Positions 27,380-54,935 of a stretch of DNA of 62,000 nt are shown here, piece after piece. Position 1 is the first letter of the stretch; every line of letters begins with the position of its first letter. This stretch comes from Chrysomallon squamiferum. Lineage: Eukaryota; Mollusca; Gastropoda; Neomphalida; Peltospiridae. The stretch lies in contig CM022675.1 in assembly GCA_012295275.1 (NCBI GenBank), positions 14,599,463 to 14,661,462 on the forward strand, read 5' to 3'. The notes under the pieces are model-generated. The model had not been told where the DNA came from. It made no database searches and saw only the letters and a list, made by a program, of their open reading frames with translations. The position numbers were made by a program, and so were the translations under genes.

Positions 27380-30228
27380 GGGTCATTCCGTGTCAAATCA
27401 CCCAATGGTTTAAACCCGACCGTCTCAGATTTTTATGAAACTTGGTATACTTGTTGACTGGGATCCCACAGCACCAAATCTGAAATGTTAGCCCAATCAG
27501 ACCAGTGGTGTGGGAGATACGGCCCACGGAATTTTGAGATTTTTGCCAAAAATGGGTGTGACCACCAACCTTAGAACCCTCATATCTCAGGAACTACTGG
27601 GCCAATCTTCATAAAATTGGTATTGTTAGAAAGGCAAAATGACAAGGATACCAAATCTGCCATTTTTGTTTAGTTTGGAAAATATTGGAGTACCTTGACC
27701 TTTTGACCTTTGCTATGACCTTGAAATTGACCGTGTGGATCACGTGATCTTGAGATGACCTTTATTGAAATTTAATCTCCCACATGTTAACTAAAACATA
27801 TAAAAGTTTCCTGGGTGTAATATGTTTTGTTTAGCCACAATATAGATTTAAAAAATGCACATACATGAAAATAACACCTTTTCAGCCATTAACATCTGAT
27901 TGACTAAAACCGGAATGATCATTTCTGGATTCTAGGAATCACCATCTCTCTTGATCATCAAGTAAGACATTGTAGGCCTACATGTATGCATAAAGTTCAC
28001 ATATAAAAGTTTCCTGGGTATAATATTTTTTGTTTAGCCATAATAGAGATTTAAAAAAATGCATACCTGCATGGATGCTTGATACAATGCATTACAATGT
28101 ACATTTTCTCTGAGACTAAAAACTCATCTTTGGAGTTAAAACCCACCTGACATGTCTGAAGGAATGCCTGAAGGATATGAAAAGATGCCAAATGGCATGA
28201 CATGTTCTACACAATCAGGCTCAAAGGGTTAACAGGAAGTCATTCTTCAGGCAGGTCAGGAACTCCTTTAGATTCCCTGGTGCAATCCCCATTTAGCACA
28301 TGGCAATTAGAAGTTTAAGACAAAGAAGTTTCTTCATCTGCATTTCTTTGACAATCTGAAGCTTTTTAAGTTGGACACAATGTCAGATGTTGATATATAA
28401 ACAATATTTTTATTTTATAAAACCTATTAAGTAATTTTATCATGTCATGTGGGCCTTGCCATTGGTTTTGAACAAGGTTTCAGTCAACAACAGTACAACC
28501 CAGTCTGATATCAGACATCATCAAGTGATGTACTGCATAATGTATTTGTACACCAAGTCTTCGGCACAGAGTATGAACAAGGTCTACTTCACCTTAATAA
28601 ACTGTGATTTATACTTGAGAAGATTGACATAAATGCCCAAGACTTGTGGGCCTTTGGCAATAACACATGTACTCTGCTGCCATTTTATGACCTGCTTAAC
28701 TTTACTGAAAGGGTTTCAGGATTTGATTTAATATTTAGGAAAGCACTGACTTTGTTCTATTGAATTGAAGGTGCAGGCCAATACTGAAAATCCTTATTTC
28801 TTCCAGGGCTAACTGCAGCTTTAACTCTCCTGAAAATGTGTGTTATCAACACCATCATATCAAAAAGGAGTTGTTGCGAAGTGTATGGAAAACTGAGGAA
28901 ATCGAACTCCTCACTCTTTGAAGTGGGATCAAAACACAGGACATCAAGAGTATCATGAACAAGAACTTTTCATCAAATTTTCAACATTGCCGAAAAACTG
29001 TTGTGATCCCCTTAATCGCCACCCTGAGCAAGCACGCATTAGATCTTTAAGAATTGTTAGCATGGGCACTTACAAATGCTTAGTAAATCCTCCAAAGACA
29101 CTAGTGCCTGGAGACAAGTTGTGCTGTGACTGATTACCCTTCAGAAATCAAAGGTCCTGCAGAGGATGGCTTTAGTATGGGTGGTATTACAATGGGAGAA
29201 TTTGGTGATAACTTGCCAGAGAAACCGCTGGTTGTTGTTTCCCCAGAAAAGGACTTTGATTTGAATTCTATTCTGTTGAGTTTAGGCGAAACTCCTGTCA
29301 AACTCCAGTCATTAGCACATTCCAGTAAATGAATGAAAGGACAGAAAAAAACTAGCATCAGCTACAGTAACATTAAAATGACATCTTAATGTCTGAATCC
29401 TACCCAGAGTGTGTGCAAATCTTGATTTTGTCACCCTTTACCATTGAAAGGACAATGAATTGAAGGAGGAAATAATCCAATTTTATGAAAGTGATGAGAA
29501 CAGTAGAATGTGTCTGGGAATGAAGGATACAGTGAGCATTTGAAACAAACATAGTGAGAAGGTTAAGCATCAGAAACACCTAGTTCTCTCAAATTTATGT
29601 GAACTTTATGCATACATGTAGGCCTACAATGTCTTACTCGATGATCAAGAAAGATGGTGATCCCTAGCATCCAGAATTGATCATTCAGGTTTTAGTTAAT
29701 CAGATGTTAATGGCTGAAAACGTGTTATTTTCATGTATGTGCATTTTTTAAATCTATATTGTGGCTAAACAAAAAATATTACACCCAGGAAACTTTTATA
29801 TGTTTTAGTTAACATGTGGGAGATTAAATTTCAATAAAGGTCATCTCAAGATCACGTGATCCACACGGTCAATTTCAAGGTCATAGCAAAGGTCAAAAGG
29901 TCAAGGTACTCCAGTATTTTCCAAACTGAACAAAAATGGCAGATTTGGAATCCTTGTCATTTTGCCTTTCTAACAATACCAATTTTATGAAGATTGGCCC
30001 AGTAGTTCCTGAGATATGAGGGTTCTAAGGTTGGTGGTCACACCCATTTTTGGCAAAAATCTCAAAATTCCGTGGGCCGTATCTCCCACACCACTGGTCT
30101 GATTGGGCTAACATTTCAGATTTGGTGCTGTGGGATCCCAGTCAACAAGTATACCAAGTTTTATAAAAATCTGAGACGGTCGGGTTTAAATTTCTTTTTT
30201 TTTTGGGTGATTTGACATGGAATGACCC
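27380..30228. mobile_element. TTAA-flanked DNA transposon with inverted repeats of about 630 bp
   Basis: A 2849-bp element starting GGGTCATTCCGTGTC and ending in its near complement, flanked on both sides by TTAA (27376-27379 and 30229-30232). The terminal inverted repeats run 27380-28004 and 29597-30228 with a few mismatches. Part of the left repeat (about 27800-27860) is duplicated just inside it at 28005-28068. TTAA target duplication is known for piggyBac and Kolobok transposons; the class here is inference, because no transposase is recognised. The internal 1.6 kb holds only ORF fragments (see 28918-29332). A second, rearranged copy lies at 54936-56870. Confidence 0.85.
28918..29332 (+). 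pseudogene. Broken transposon ORF with a cysteine-rich segment
   Basis: Two overlapping frames read through the transposon interior. The first encodes a segment with CCDPLNRHPEQARIRSLRI and ends VPGDKLCCD then stop. The second continues in another frame with YPSEIKGPAEDGFSMGGI and ends near 29332. The related copy at 56121-56381 keeps reading past LCCD because it has four more bases in a CTGT-type stretch there, so copy 1 looks frameshifted by repeat slippage. The CC...LCCDC cysteines could form a zinc-binding fold. I do not recognise the family and no DDE catalytic motif is visible. Confidence 0.5.
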
Positions 30229-30773
30229 TTAACTAAACCACAGTATCATTTTAGTTTGTAAGTTTAGCTACTTTAGTTTTCAGGTCTGTTAACCAATTTT
30301 TTTATAAAACTGTTTTGGTCTGCAATAGAATTGCATATTATTTCTTACATAATAAAGTGATTTACACTATAATTTTTCTTTGAGTTTGTATTAGCTTGCA
30401 GGATATTTGTCTTAGGTTCTGGATTGGAAAACAAATGGCTTTATTACATTAACTGTATTTTCACCAACTCCTAGAAACTATTATTTTTACCTGAACCTAG
30501 CACATGACAGTACAGAACAAAGAAGACAAAATGCATTTTCTTTTACATTTTAATGTCTATGACTATGTACACAATAGAAAATTCATGATTTTTCTGAAAA
30601 TATATACAATATATGCACAATCATTGATTTCCTCTTTTTTATCTTTAAATATTTTTTGTTTCCCAAGTCTTGAAATTTGGATATATATGTGTATATATAT
30701 GTATATACTTGAATTGCTTTTGTTGTTCATTTGGAGAGTAATATGAAGTATGTAATTCACAGCTGTGTGGTGT

Positions 30774-43383
<12,610 letters not shown>

Positions 43384-43440
43384 GATTGTTCTTAATCCAG
43401 CCTCGTGTCATAAACCATTAGATTTGTACACAATGAACGA

Positions 43441-43480
43441 TTTCCCGCGAAAATTGTCACATGATTAATTTACCCGCGGA
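43441..43480 (-). promoter_or_regulatory. E2F-like sites upstream of MCM6
   Basis: TTTCCCGCGAAAA at 43441-43453 matches the E2F consensus in both orientations and lies about 58 bases upstream of the MCM6 ATG; a second CG-rich site, ACCCGCGGAA, starts at 43472. MCM genes are known E2F targets at G1/S, so the placement fits. Transcription start not determined. Confidence 0.65.
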
Positions 43481-43989
43481 ATATTTGTATACTGGTTTTT
43501 CTTTCTATTGCGTTGACATTATAAAGGGAAACCCAGTTTGGACCACTCGTACTTTAGTTACTGCCCTTCTAGAAAAATGGTTAATACCATGTTAAAAGAG
43601 ACGAAATCATACATTTCTCATGGTTATAGATAATTTAATAAATTAATTAATTAATTAACTGATTACATAAATGTTATGTTTTTAACTCTTTTCATATTCA
43701 ATATGCTTTTAATTTTAAACTTTTAAAGCTCTAGAGTCTAACTCATACTAATAACGTGTAATAATTTTTATGTTGGTTTATTATGGGTATTACATTATAT
43801 TATATTAGTTATTGTTATTTCATTATTTTAATGCAAATATAATAAAATCATGCCATTATAGAAAGTTAAATCTGATTCAAATTCAATCGTAAAATTTTAT
43901 GAATTCTTAATTATTTTTCAATATTTAATGTAAAATTGTATTAAACAGTGAATTTAGACAATAAAGAAAATCCAGAATCTTTATTAATT

Positions 43990-44005
43990 ACTCCATCATT
44001 GATTA

Positions 44006-44048
<43 letters not shown>

Positions 44049-44175
44049 CAAATGTGCATTAAATATTTTAAGAAACTGTACCGTAGATGCATCATGACAC
44101 CCATCTGGGTGGTTAATATGGGATTACTTATGCTTGAAAACGAGTTCATCTTAGTTACAGAACACAAAATAGCAG
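43990..44175 (-). repeat. SINE-like element with (AAT)n tail, second copy
   Basis: A (TTA)n tract at about 44008-44048 is followed by ATGACACCCATCTGGGTGG, TTAATATGGGATTACTTATG and CTTGAAAA. The same order of words follows the ATT tract at 2430-2640. Confidence 0.5.
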
Positions 44176-44844
44176 TGTTAAATTTCATTGTAAAATATCC
44201 AGATTGTGTTTAAAATATATATTAAAAGATATAATGGTAACAAATTGATTATATGTGTTCATGGATGTTATTCTTTTTCAGCATTTTAATTATAATTAGT
44301 ACATCATCATCTGATTCTATTTTTCATGAATAAACTAAAGAATAATAATGACGTTGAATAAATGTCAAGAAACAAAAATAATAAAAACATCTCAATTTCA
44401 TTTTTGCCAGCTGACGCATTCTAAAATATCTGTTACGCTGAAAGATTCCTTCTCACTTGTGACAAATGTATAATAATAAAAATATTATTGCAGAGAAAAA
44501 ACAAGAAAAAACAGAAAAAAACTCCTCCATTTTTGTTTTTGTCAATAATTACTGAGTTACAATTTTTTTTTTTTTTTTTTTTTTTTACTCATTCTTATAC
44601 CTGCATGTTTGAAAACATTTCTATTTTCCTTTTGTAACTGTACAAGAATATGCAAGAAAATCCCCCCTCTTTAAAAATTATATGTTTTTGTTAATACTGA
44701 TAGTCAGCGACAGCTCATGCTTTAGGTATGGTAGAAATATAAACATATAGTTGTTATATATATATATGTAGTTACAAATAAAATTACACAATCACACACA
44801 TAAATAAATATATTGGCGTCACACATATGGTTAAGGATGATGGA
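44176..44844. other. Intergenic DNA
   Basis: AT-rich, with a T-run at about 44563-44586 and a short TA repeat near 44757. No gene seen. Confidence 0.5.
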
Positions 44845-45103
44845 TCATTTAAGATGTAAAAGTTCTCCTAGCTGATCTGTGTACTCCATGTGTTTGTTGA
44901 TCAGCTCCTCTTTCAGAAAGCGGATTCTGCCATCAATAGCGCTGTATTTGCGTTTTCGTGCTGGAGCTTGCCAATGACCCTCCAGTTGATGCAGTTTCAC
45001 TTCCATTACAGACTGCTCACGTTTTAGAAGCCCTACTACCTCAAAAATGTTGTCCGCCTCTTAACATATCGATAAAAGTCACTCTAACTTGTGCAGCTGC
45101 CAT
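44845..45103 (-). pseudogene. Frameshifted intronless ORF of about 85 codons, coiled-coil-like
   Basis: From an ATG at 45103 the minus strand reads MAAAQVRVTFIDMLR and then loses frame near 45055-45066. The continuing frame reads ADNIFEVVGLLKREQSVMEV, then KLHQLEGHWQAPARKRKYSA, then IDGRIRFLKEELINKHMEYT, and stops after GELLHLK at 44845. The composition is gene-like and much less AT-rich than its surroundings, and the heptad-like spacing suggests a coiled coil. One indel would restore a single frame. It may be a processed pseudogene or a short gene with a real or assembly frameshift. The family is not recognised. Confidence 0.5.
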
Positions 45104-45164
45104 AATGTTAAATGTGACATAGTTTTCCTACTCAATTAATGAGAGCATAAGTGCAAATTCTACC

Positions 45165-45481
45165 CAGTGACATCTTGGACTTTTTAACAGTTGTCTTCTG
45201 TATCTTGCTTCCAAAGGCTGTACTACATGTTGTATTCAGTGGTAGAAATTAATTTTACATTAGAAAGTTCTATTTCTGCTTGTGAAGTGGCATCGTCTAT
45301 AAAAAAAAATATGCTTTCCCTGTCACTTCATTAATTTGTTAGCATAAATTAGCACCAATAAATCCACGAGATGGTTAACAAGCTTTAAAATAATTGTCAA
45401 GAAGTCCAACAACACTGGCAACTGACACCAGACAACAACTAATTATCAGATAGCCAAAATGTCTGGTCCAAGATGTCACTG
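45165..45481. mobile_element. MITE with 16-bp inverted repeats, 317 bp
   Basis: Begins CAGTGACATCTTGGAC (45165-45180) and ends in its exact complement (45466-45481). TA follows the right end directly and lies two bases outside the left end. The CAGTG start is common in Tc1/mariner-type elements, so a non-autonomous member is likely. No coding capacity. Confidence 0.65.
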
Positions 45482-46218
45482 TAGCATAAAATGACAAACC
45501 AGTTCATGCTTTTTTCAGTCAGGTAGCCAGAAGAGCTTACTTGGTAATTAACCAACAACTTAAGCCTTTGGATGGACAAACACACACACACACACACACA
45601 CACACCAAATACATCCTACCTCTTTCATTTCATTCTTCAAGTTTCTCTTCTTTTTTTTTTATGTTGTACTTCCCTCATCATATATTAAATGAGTTAATCT
45701 TATTTAACAGAGGTTATTTCTGTACTATTCAACTCACTTTCAAATACTGAAGGGGAAACCAACAATGGTTTCTTTCAACATAAATCAATTTCTATCAATA
45801 AATAACAAGCCATAAAATGACACTTCTGTTTTATTATCACTGAAAACATTTTGGTAAGTGAAAGAATTAGCACTTTCATAAAGTTAGTGAAGCAGAGAAA
45901 ACAAAATGCACTTTTAAAAAGTCAAGTGCAACATAAAAAGTAGTATAACGTTAAAAAATGTTTTTGCATCTACTAAAAATTTCTTTTAGTATAATTTTTT
46001 TTTAGTATAATTTAAATACTATTTCAAAACTAAATAATTTTAAAATAATTTATCATTCATCGACAAAATAGATTCATTTCTATAGCATTAAATGTCTCAT
46101 TTTAAACTGCTTTTTGAAAAGACCAGTTAAAGAATGACTGAAAAAACGTATTTAAGAAATAAAATATGGCACTTTCTACGAAGTAACAGACAGTCTAATT
46201 GGTTGAAAAGAAAAGTTG

Positions 46219-50060
<3,842 letters not shown>

Positions 50061-50990
50061 TTTGCTATTAGTAACCTATTAAAATTAATATTATAAGGTA
50101 GGCCTAAGGTAAGTTTAATTGAAGTTAATTGTTTTTTTTTTTTTACTAATTTAAAGTAATTTGATATTTTGTAATACAGTATACTGGATTTAACAATTAC
50201 TGACAATATTTTCTAATCGATCATATTTCATAATGCATAAAAATTTACCTATTACTATGTATGTGCAGATACTCGCAATTAGCGGCTGGCGTTTCTTACC
50301 AATTAGCTGTTCCACTGAAAATGTATTTCGCATGAGGGGGGTCGCCGTTTGTTCGCTTTTCATTGTTATATTCTTTACTTGGGATTTCTGCATACAAACT
50401 CAGACGGGATATTGATAAGTGCTCATGATTTTGAATATTTTGATTCTGTTGAGTTTTTCTGTGCCTAAGCTGCTTTTTAAAAAATTACGAATTTTCAACA
50501 CGCTTGAATCACTAAAACCAGCTACGTGACACTAATTGGACATTAAATTTAGTTTCTTATTGTCTTTAAAATTTTATCAAAATGTATGGATGCATTCAAT
50601 TGTTATGATTGCCTCGTGAAAAATGGTCTGTTGGTAATTTCGGTGTTCGATCGCCATCTTGAAACTTTTATAGCACGTGCTTAGCGAAATTGCCGTTAAT
50701 TTACGTTTTCTACAGACCGAAATCACGTTGATTTTATTTACAATCGCCGTAAATTGTTTTCTACCTAGTCAAGTAATCATAGACTTTATGTGCAACTACA
50801 AATAACTGGTGCTATTTTAAATGATTATATTTCTATAATCTGTGTTGATTATATTTTTAAAAACTTGTATAATGCATGTTTTATTATATGTTATGACTTT
50901 TACTGAATATAATTATAATATGAATACGTTCTGAAATAAACAAATTAATGTTTACCTATAATCCTCTGCAATACATAAACTCGTATAATA

Positions 50991-51034
50991 CCGGCAATAA
51001 CTTTCTGGAGTCTACTCCAGAAAGGTATTGCCGG
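50991..51034. repeat. 44-bp near-perfect palindrome
   Basis: Two 21-base arms (CCGGCAATAACTTTCTGGAG plus T, and its complement) with one mismatch and a 2-base centre. It could extrude as a cruciform or form a long hairpin in RNA. There is no TIR-style interior, so it is not an ordinary MITE. Confidence 0.9.
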
Positions 51035-51952
51035 ACTTAATTAGGAGCAATACATTGTGTATGTAATCATGACACTAAAGACAGGTATGGTAAGTGTCAT
51101 TTGAAGCAGACAAAAGAATTTTCTTGGCTTTGTGTTTGTACTTCCTGTGATTTGACAGCAAACAAAAGATACCTATCAATGTATCATGTGACCATTGCAC
51201 ATGTTTTCTCTGATGGAGCAAATCAACACTTGAAGCAAAAATAGCCTAAGTTTTAAAACTGAACTAAGTTTAGATTCACAGAATAAATTCATTGGACTGT
51301 TTTGTAGTACAGTTTGATATGTTTATGATTTTTAATTCGCCATTTATCGCAAGAATTTTTAAAGCAAAACACGAAGTTAGTTTATTTCTGATCATATTCA
51401 TATTATAATGTATATACTTTAGAAATCCGAACACAGGAGAAAACTATACATCCCAAAAGTTAAAATATAAACATAGCTTCTATCATTTTAAATAGCAGAG
51501 GTTCTTTTATATGTTTGTTACTCTTTTTTTCTTTCTTTCTTAATTTTTTTTTAAATTTATTTTTAGGCAAGCAATATATATTTATGGACATAACTTTTGT
51601 TATAAATTTACACGCCATTGGTATTAATAGCGACATGTACGATGTTAGAAATATATTCCTGGGTGCTAAAAATAGTCGAGTGTTAAGCAAAGGCGACACC
51701 GCCTTCAGATGAGCGCTTCGTAGAGCGACACCGCTTTAGCTTTAGGGATGTTCACAAAGTTCGTTTACCCCCACCACGTTTAATACTCTCATACAAACTA
51801 CTGATTTAACACATAAAAACAAAACAAAAACATCACCATTTAAAAGAACACATATTAATCTGTATTTGAGTGTAATTGCTTTTCATGTTATATTTTACAG
51901 AAGGGATTTGGGTGGGGCGGGAAATGGACAAAATCGGCACTTTTTCCACTTA

Positions 51953-52298
51953 TGTTTGTTAGGCTGCTGGTACCTTAATTAATAACTTCTTTTTAATTTT
52001 TACAAATATAATCGATAGCAGAGATTGGCATTGGTCTTCACTGAAAATTTCATCAAGAAAGCTTGATTATTAACAAAGATAGAGGGGAAAATGTTAAAAT
52101 ATTACTATTTTTGGTCACAAACCTCTAATGACTTATATAGCGTTTAATCGGACGAAAAAAATTGCTTTTTAGGGGGTTTAAAATTGCTGCTACTTCCTTA
52201 ATTTTTTACATATTCCCTTGATCTTGGTATCATTTTAAAGTGGTTTACAAGCTCTACCCAACTGATTAGTGGGTTTTGAATAATTTGTCCACATACCT
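51953..52298. repeat. Partial second copy of the MCM6 intron-1 element
   Basis: Close match to 42518-42879, same orientation, ending CACATACCT like the complete copy. It lacks a 16-base stretch present in the other copy (about 42829-42844) and lacks the whole left part. Confidence 0.8.
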
Positions 52299-52437
52299 AC
52301 TATTACTTAACGTAATTTAACGTGCTGTCAAGTTTGCTCTTGGTAATCCTGCAGCATTTGGAAGTTGTTTTAAATAACTAACAGCACAGAATACAGCGAA
52401 GTGTGTTTCATTATTTAAAGCTACTAAAAGTATTTAC

Positions 52438-52558
52438 CTTTCTGTTGAAAGTACAAAAATCCACACGAAATCCACAGAAGCCACTTGCCACAAGTCCGGC
52501 CTAGCGCTATCTCTAAGGTGGAAATGGAAAGTTTTGTATTAGCTCGAAACTTCTAGAA
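52438..52558 (-). promoter_or_regulatory. Candidate promoter and non-coding first exon of the minus-strand Hsc70 gene
   Basis: A three-unit heat-shock element, GAAacTTCtaGAA, lies at 52546-52558. Just downstream on the minus strand is a TA-rich TACAAAAC word, and then a GC-richer segment ending AACAGAAAG|GTAAAT at 52438, a good splice donor. Element, start region and donor are correctly ordered for a heat-responsive promoter with a short 5' UTR exon. The transcription start itself is inferred. Confidence 0.55.
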
Positions 52559-54013
52559 GGCTATTCGGTACGTTCCGCCTAATCTCAGAAAAGTACCAGA
52601 TTTAATGTGTTCCACGTTATTTCATCCACGGTAAAATCATCCATTTTTATTATGTTCCGAGCAAATTACAGTAAATAAATAAATAAATAAATAAATAATA
52701 TTTGTTGAATGATTTTAGCAAAACGATCGATATGAAGCATGCTATTATTATCATCATCATCATTATTAATGCTGTTCTGAAATAATCATTAAAACGGTAT
52801 TGAAAGTACCCTAAAATAATTATTTACATATTTAAACCACATTTTTTGGTCCCTGCAACCTTTCGGAATCTGTTCACGTATCTGATTACATACAGACTTT
52901 ACGGTACAGGCCATGCACGTAACTCACTTTCAGTTTAGCTTTCACGTAAAGCACAAAGCGCGTATCGAAACAGGTCGAGGAAGGGTAGTAACTATAACTC
53001 TAGAAGTCATAAAAAGCTTTATTTGGATATATAATATATATTTAGCTTGAACATTTATAAAATATTCAGTGTTTATGTTCCCACAGGTTCTCCATAGATT
53101 TATATAGAATAATGCAGGCAAATTTTATTCATATGAAAGCTAAATATCCTTCGAGACTTTTTATTGCTGTTTCTGACGATATATAATGTTATAGGAAATT
53201 CGTATTTTTGAAAATGTTGTCACCTACGTCCTATTATTTGTTATTTGCTTCTCTTGGTACTGCATAGTACACACAGAAGTATGGGATGGCCAGTTTTCGT
53301 TTGCGAACAAATCAATATTTTGTCTGTTTCTCAGCAAGAAGCAATACAACATCTTAAAGCAATTTAAGGGTCAACAACATTAATTTTACTTTTCAAGCAT
53401 GTATTACTATTAGTTTGAATTCAGCACCCGAAATCGTTACCTCGTTCAGCCAATCACGGCTTTTCTGGTGATTGTTTATGTAACAAACCATGCAAGAAAA
53501 TGCAACTTAAGCATCACTAATCTGTGCAAAGATAATTAAAGAAAATCATAAAAACAAGACTCACCCGTTATCATGTTTCAAAAAATTGCTATAACGATAC
53601 GGAAATGCACACGTGCACACAATGCACAGCTATGCATGGGCTTGTACTGTATCGAAAAAATCTCGCGAGAAAATATGACACGGGTTCGTCTATGCTAAAA
53701 CTCTCTACTATCAATTACTTATTTATAATTAAAAATAAATATATGTACAAATCAGACTCGGTAAATTTATACCTCGAAATTAACACTTTTTACTTTAGAC
53801 TTCAGAAAAATTAAATTAAACAAATATTAGAAATGAAAACGTAGCAGTGGACGAACTCTATGGGAATGATAAAAGTTGGGGCGCATTGAAAGTTGTAAAA
53901 TTACTTTGTATTACTCTTTTTACCGATGTTTCCCGAATGTTGACGATCAGATTCACACTCAATTTAGAACACATAATCAAAACCAAAAATGGTACTGGCC
54001 TCTGACCTTGACA

Positions 54014-54060
54014 TTCGAGAAACTTCTAAATGACATCATATCCGTCTTAAATTTATATAA
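54014..54060 (+). promoter_or_regulatory. Heat-shock element and TATA-like box, candidate promoter for the plus-strand Hsc70
   Basis: TTCgaGAAacTTC (54014-54026) is a perfect three-unit HSE, followed about 28 bases later by TATATAA (54054-54060). The spacing suits a plus-strand start near 54085 and a long 5' intron reaching the acceptor just before the ATG at 57108. The link to that gene is inference. Confidence 0.45.
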
Positions 54061-54450
54061 ATTTTTTTTTTCAAATCTTTTAATTTTTTTTATAATTTTT
54101 TTGAGTTCTAGTAGTTTCTAGTTCTTCAGAAATAGGTTACCGTGATATAATTCAGATATTTAAGAACTTAATTTTGAAAAAGTAAAATAAATACAAATAA
54201 ATATATAGAAAGGGAGCGAGGGGGAGAAAAATAAAAACTTAAAAAAGGTAATTATTAAATTATTATCTACCTATATAAGTGTCTTAGTATCTATATTGTT
54301 ACATCTTTTTAATTTATTAATCGAAATTACTTGAGTAAGTTGAGATCATTTATAATTTAAAATAGTTCAAAACAAAAATGAAATAACCATTCAAAGTTTA
54401 TATGAATTTTTAATAATTTAAGGAGAAATCGAATCAAAGAAATGTTTGTA

Positions 54451-54681
54451 TTGATTAATTTTTGTTTATGGTTTTTGTAAAAATAATAATTAACTAGAAA
54501 AACAAAACAAAAAGACTAAAAATTATTTTTGTAGTTACAGAGTAGCTTATATATAATATACACTTATTGATTAATTTTTGTTTATGGTTTTTGTGAAAAA
54601 TAATAATTAACTTGAAAAACAAAACAAAAAGACTAAAAATTATTTTTGTAGTTACAGAGTAGCTTATATATAATATACACT
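54451..54681. repeat. Tandem duplication, 2 copies of about 115 bp
   Basis: 54451-54566 is repeated at 54567-54681 with very few differences. Both contain GATTAATTTTTGTTTATGG and GTTACAGAGTAGCTTATA. Recent duplication in non-coding DNA. Confidence 0.9.
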
Positions 54682-54821
54682 AAACTGATTTTCTGTGCTT
54701 TTTCATATTCATTATATTATATATAAAATAATATTAATTAAAAAAAAGAAAGATGTTTAATGTTTTTAAAATTGAAAAAAAAAATGACTTTTGTACCACC
54801 CAAACCTGTGTGTGGTGTTAT

Positions 54822-54840
54822 AATAATAATAATAATAATA

Positions 54841-54873
<33 letters not shown>
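54822..54873. repeat. (AAT)n/(ATT)n palindromic microsatellite
   Basis: A TAA-type run switches directly to an ATT-type run, forming a self-complementary simple repeat just left of the transposon copy. Confidence 0.85.
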
Positions 54874-54935
54874 GATTGCATGTCTTTAAAGAGTATGTCT
54901 GTAACCGGAACACTGTATGTGATTAGAATTATTTA

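Larger units (their letters stand above)
50061..52437. other. 5' intron/upstream region of the minus-strand Hsc70 gene
   Basis: No coding gene is seen. If the 5' exon near 52438-52520 is right, this is its first intron. It holds the palindrome at 50991-51034 and a repeat copy at 51953-52298. At about 50660-50680 the minus strand reads GCACGTGCTATAAAAG, an E-box next to a TATA-like word, which is an alternative promoter candidate for Hsc70. Confidence 0.45.

Noticed and set aside
50600-50700. Short minus-strand gene starting at the ATG downstream of the TATA-like word
   Set aside because: The frame stops after about 30 codons with no motif; kept only as a possible alternative promoter.
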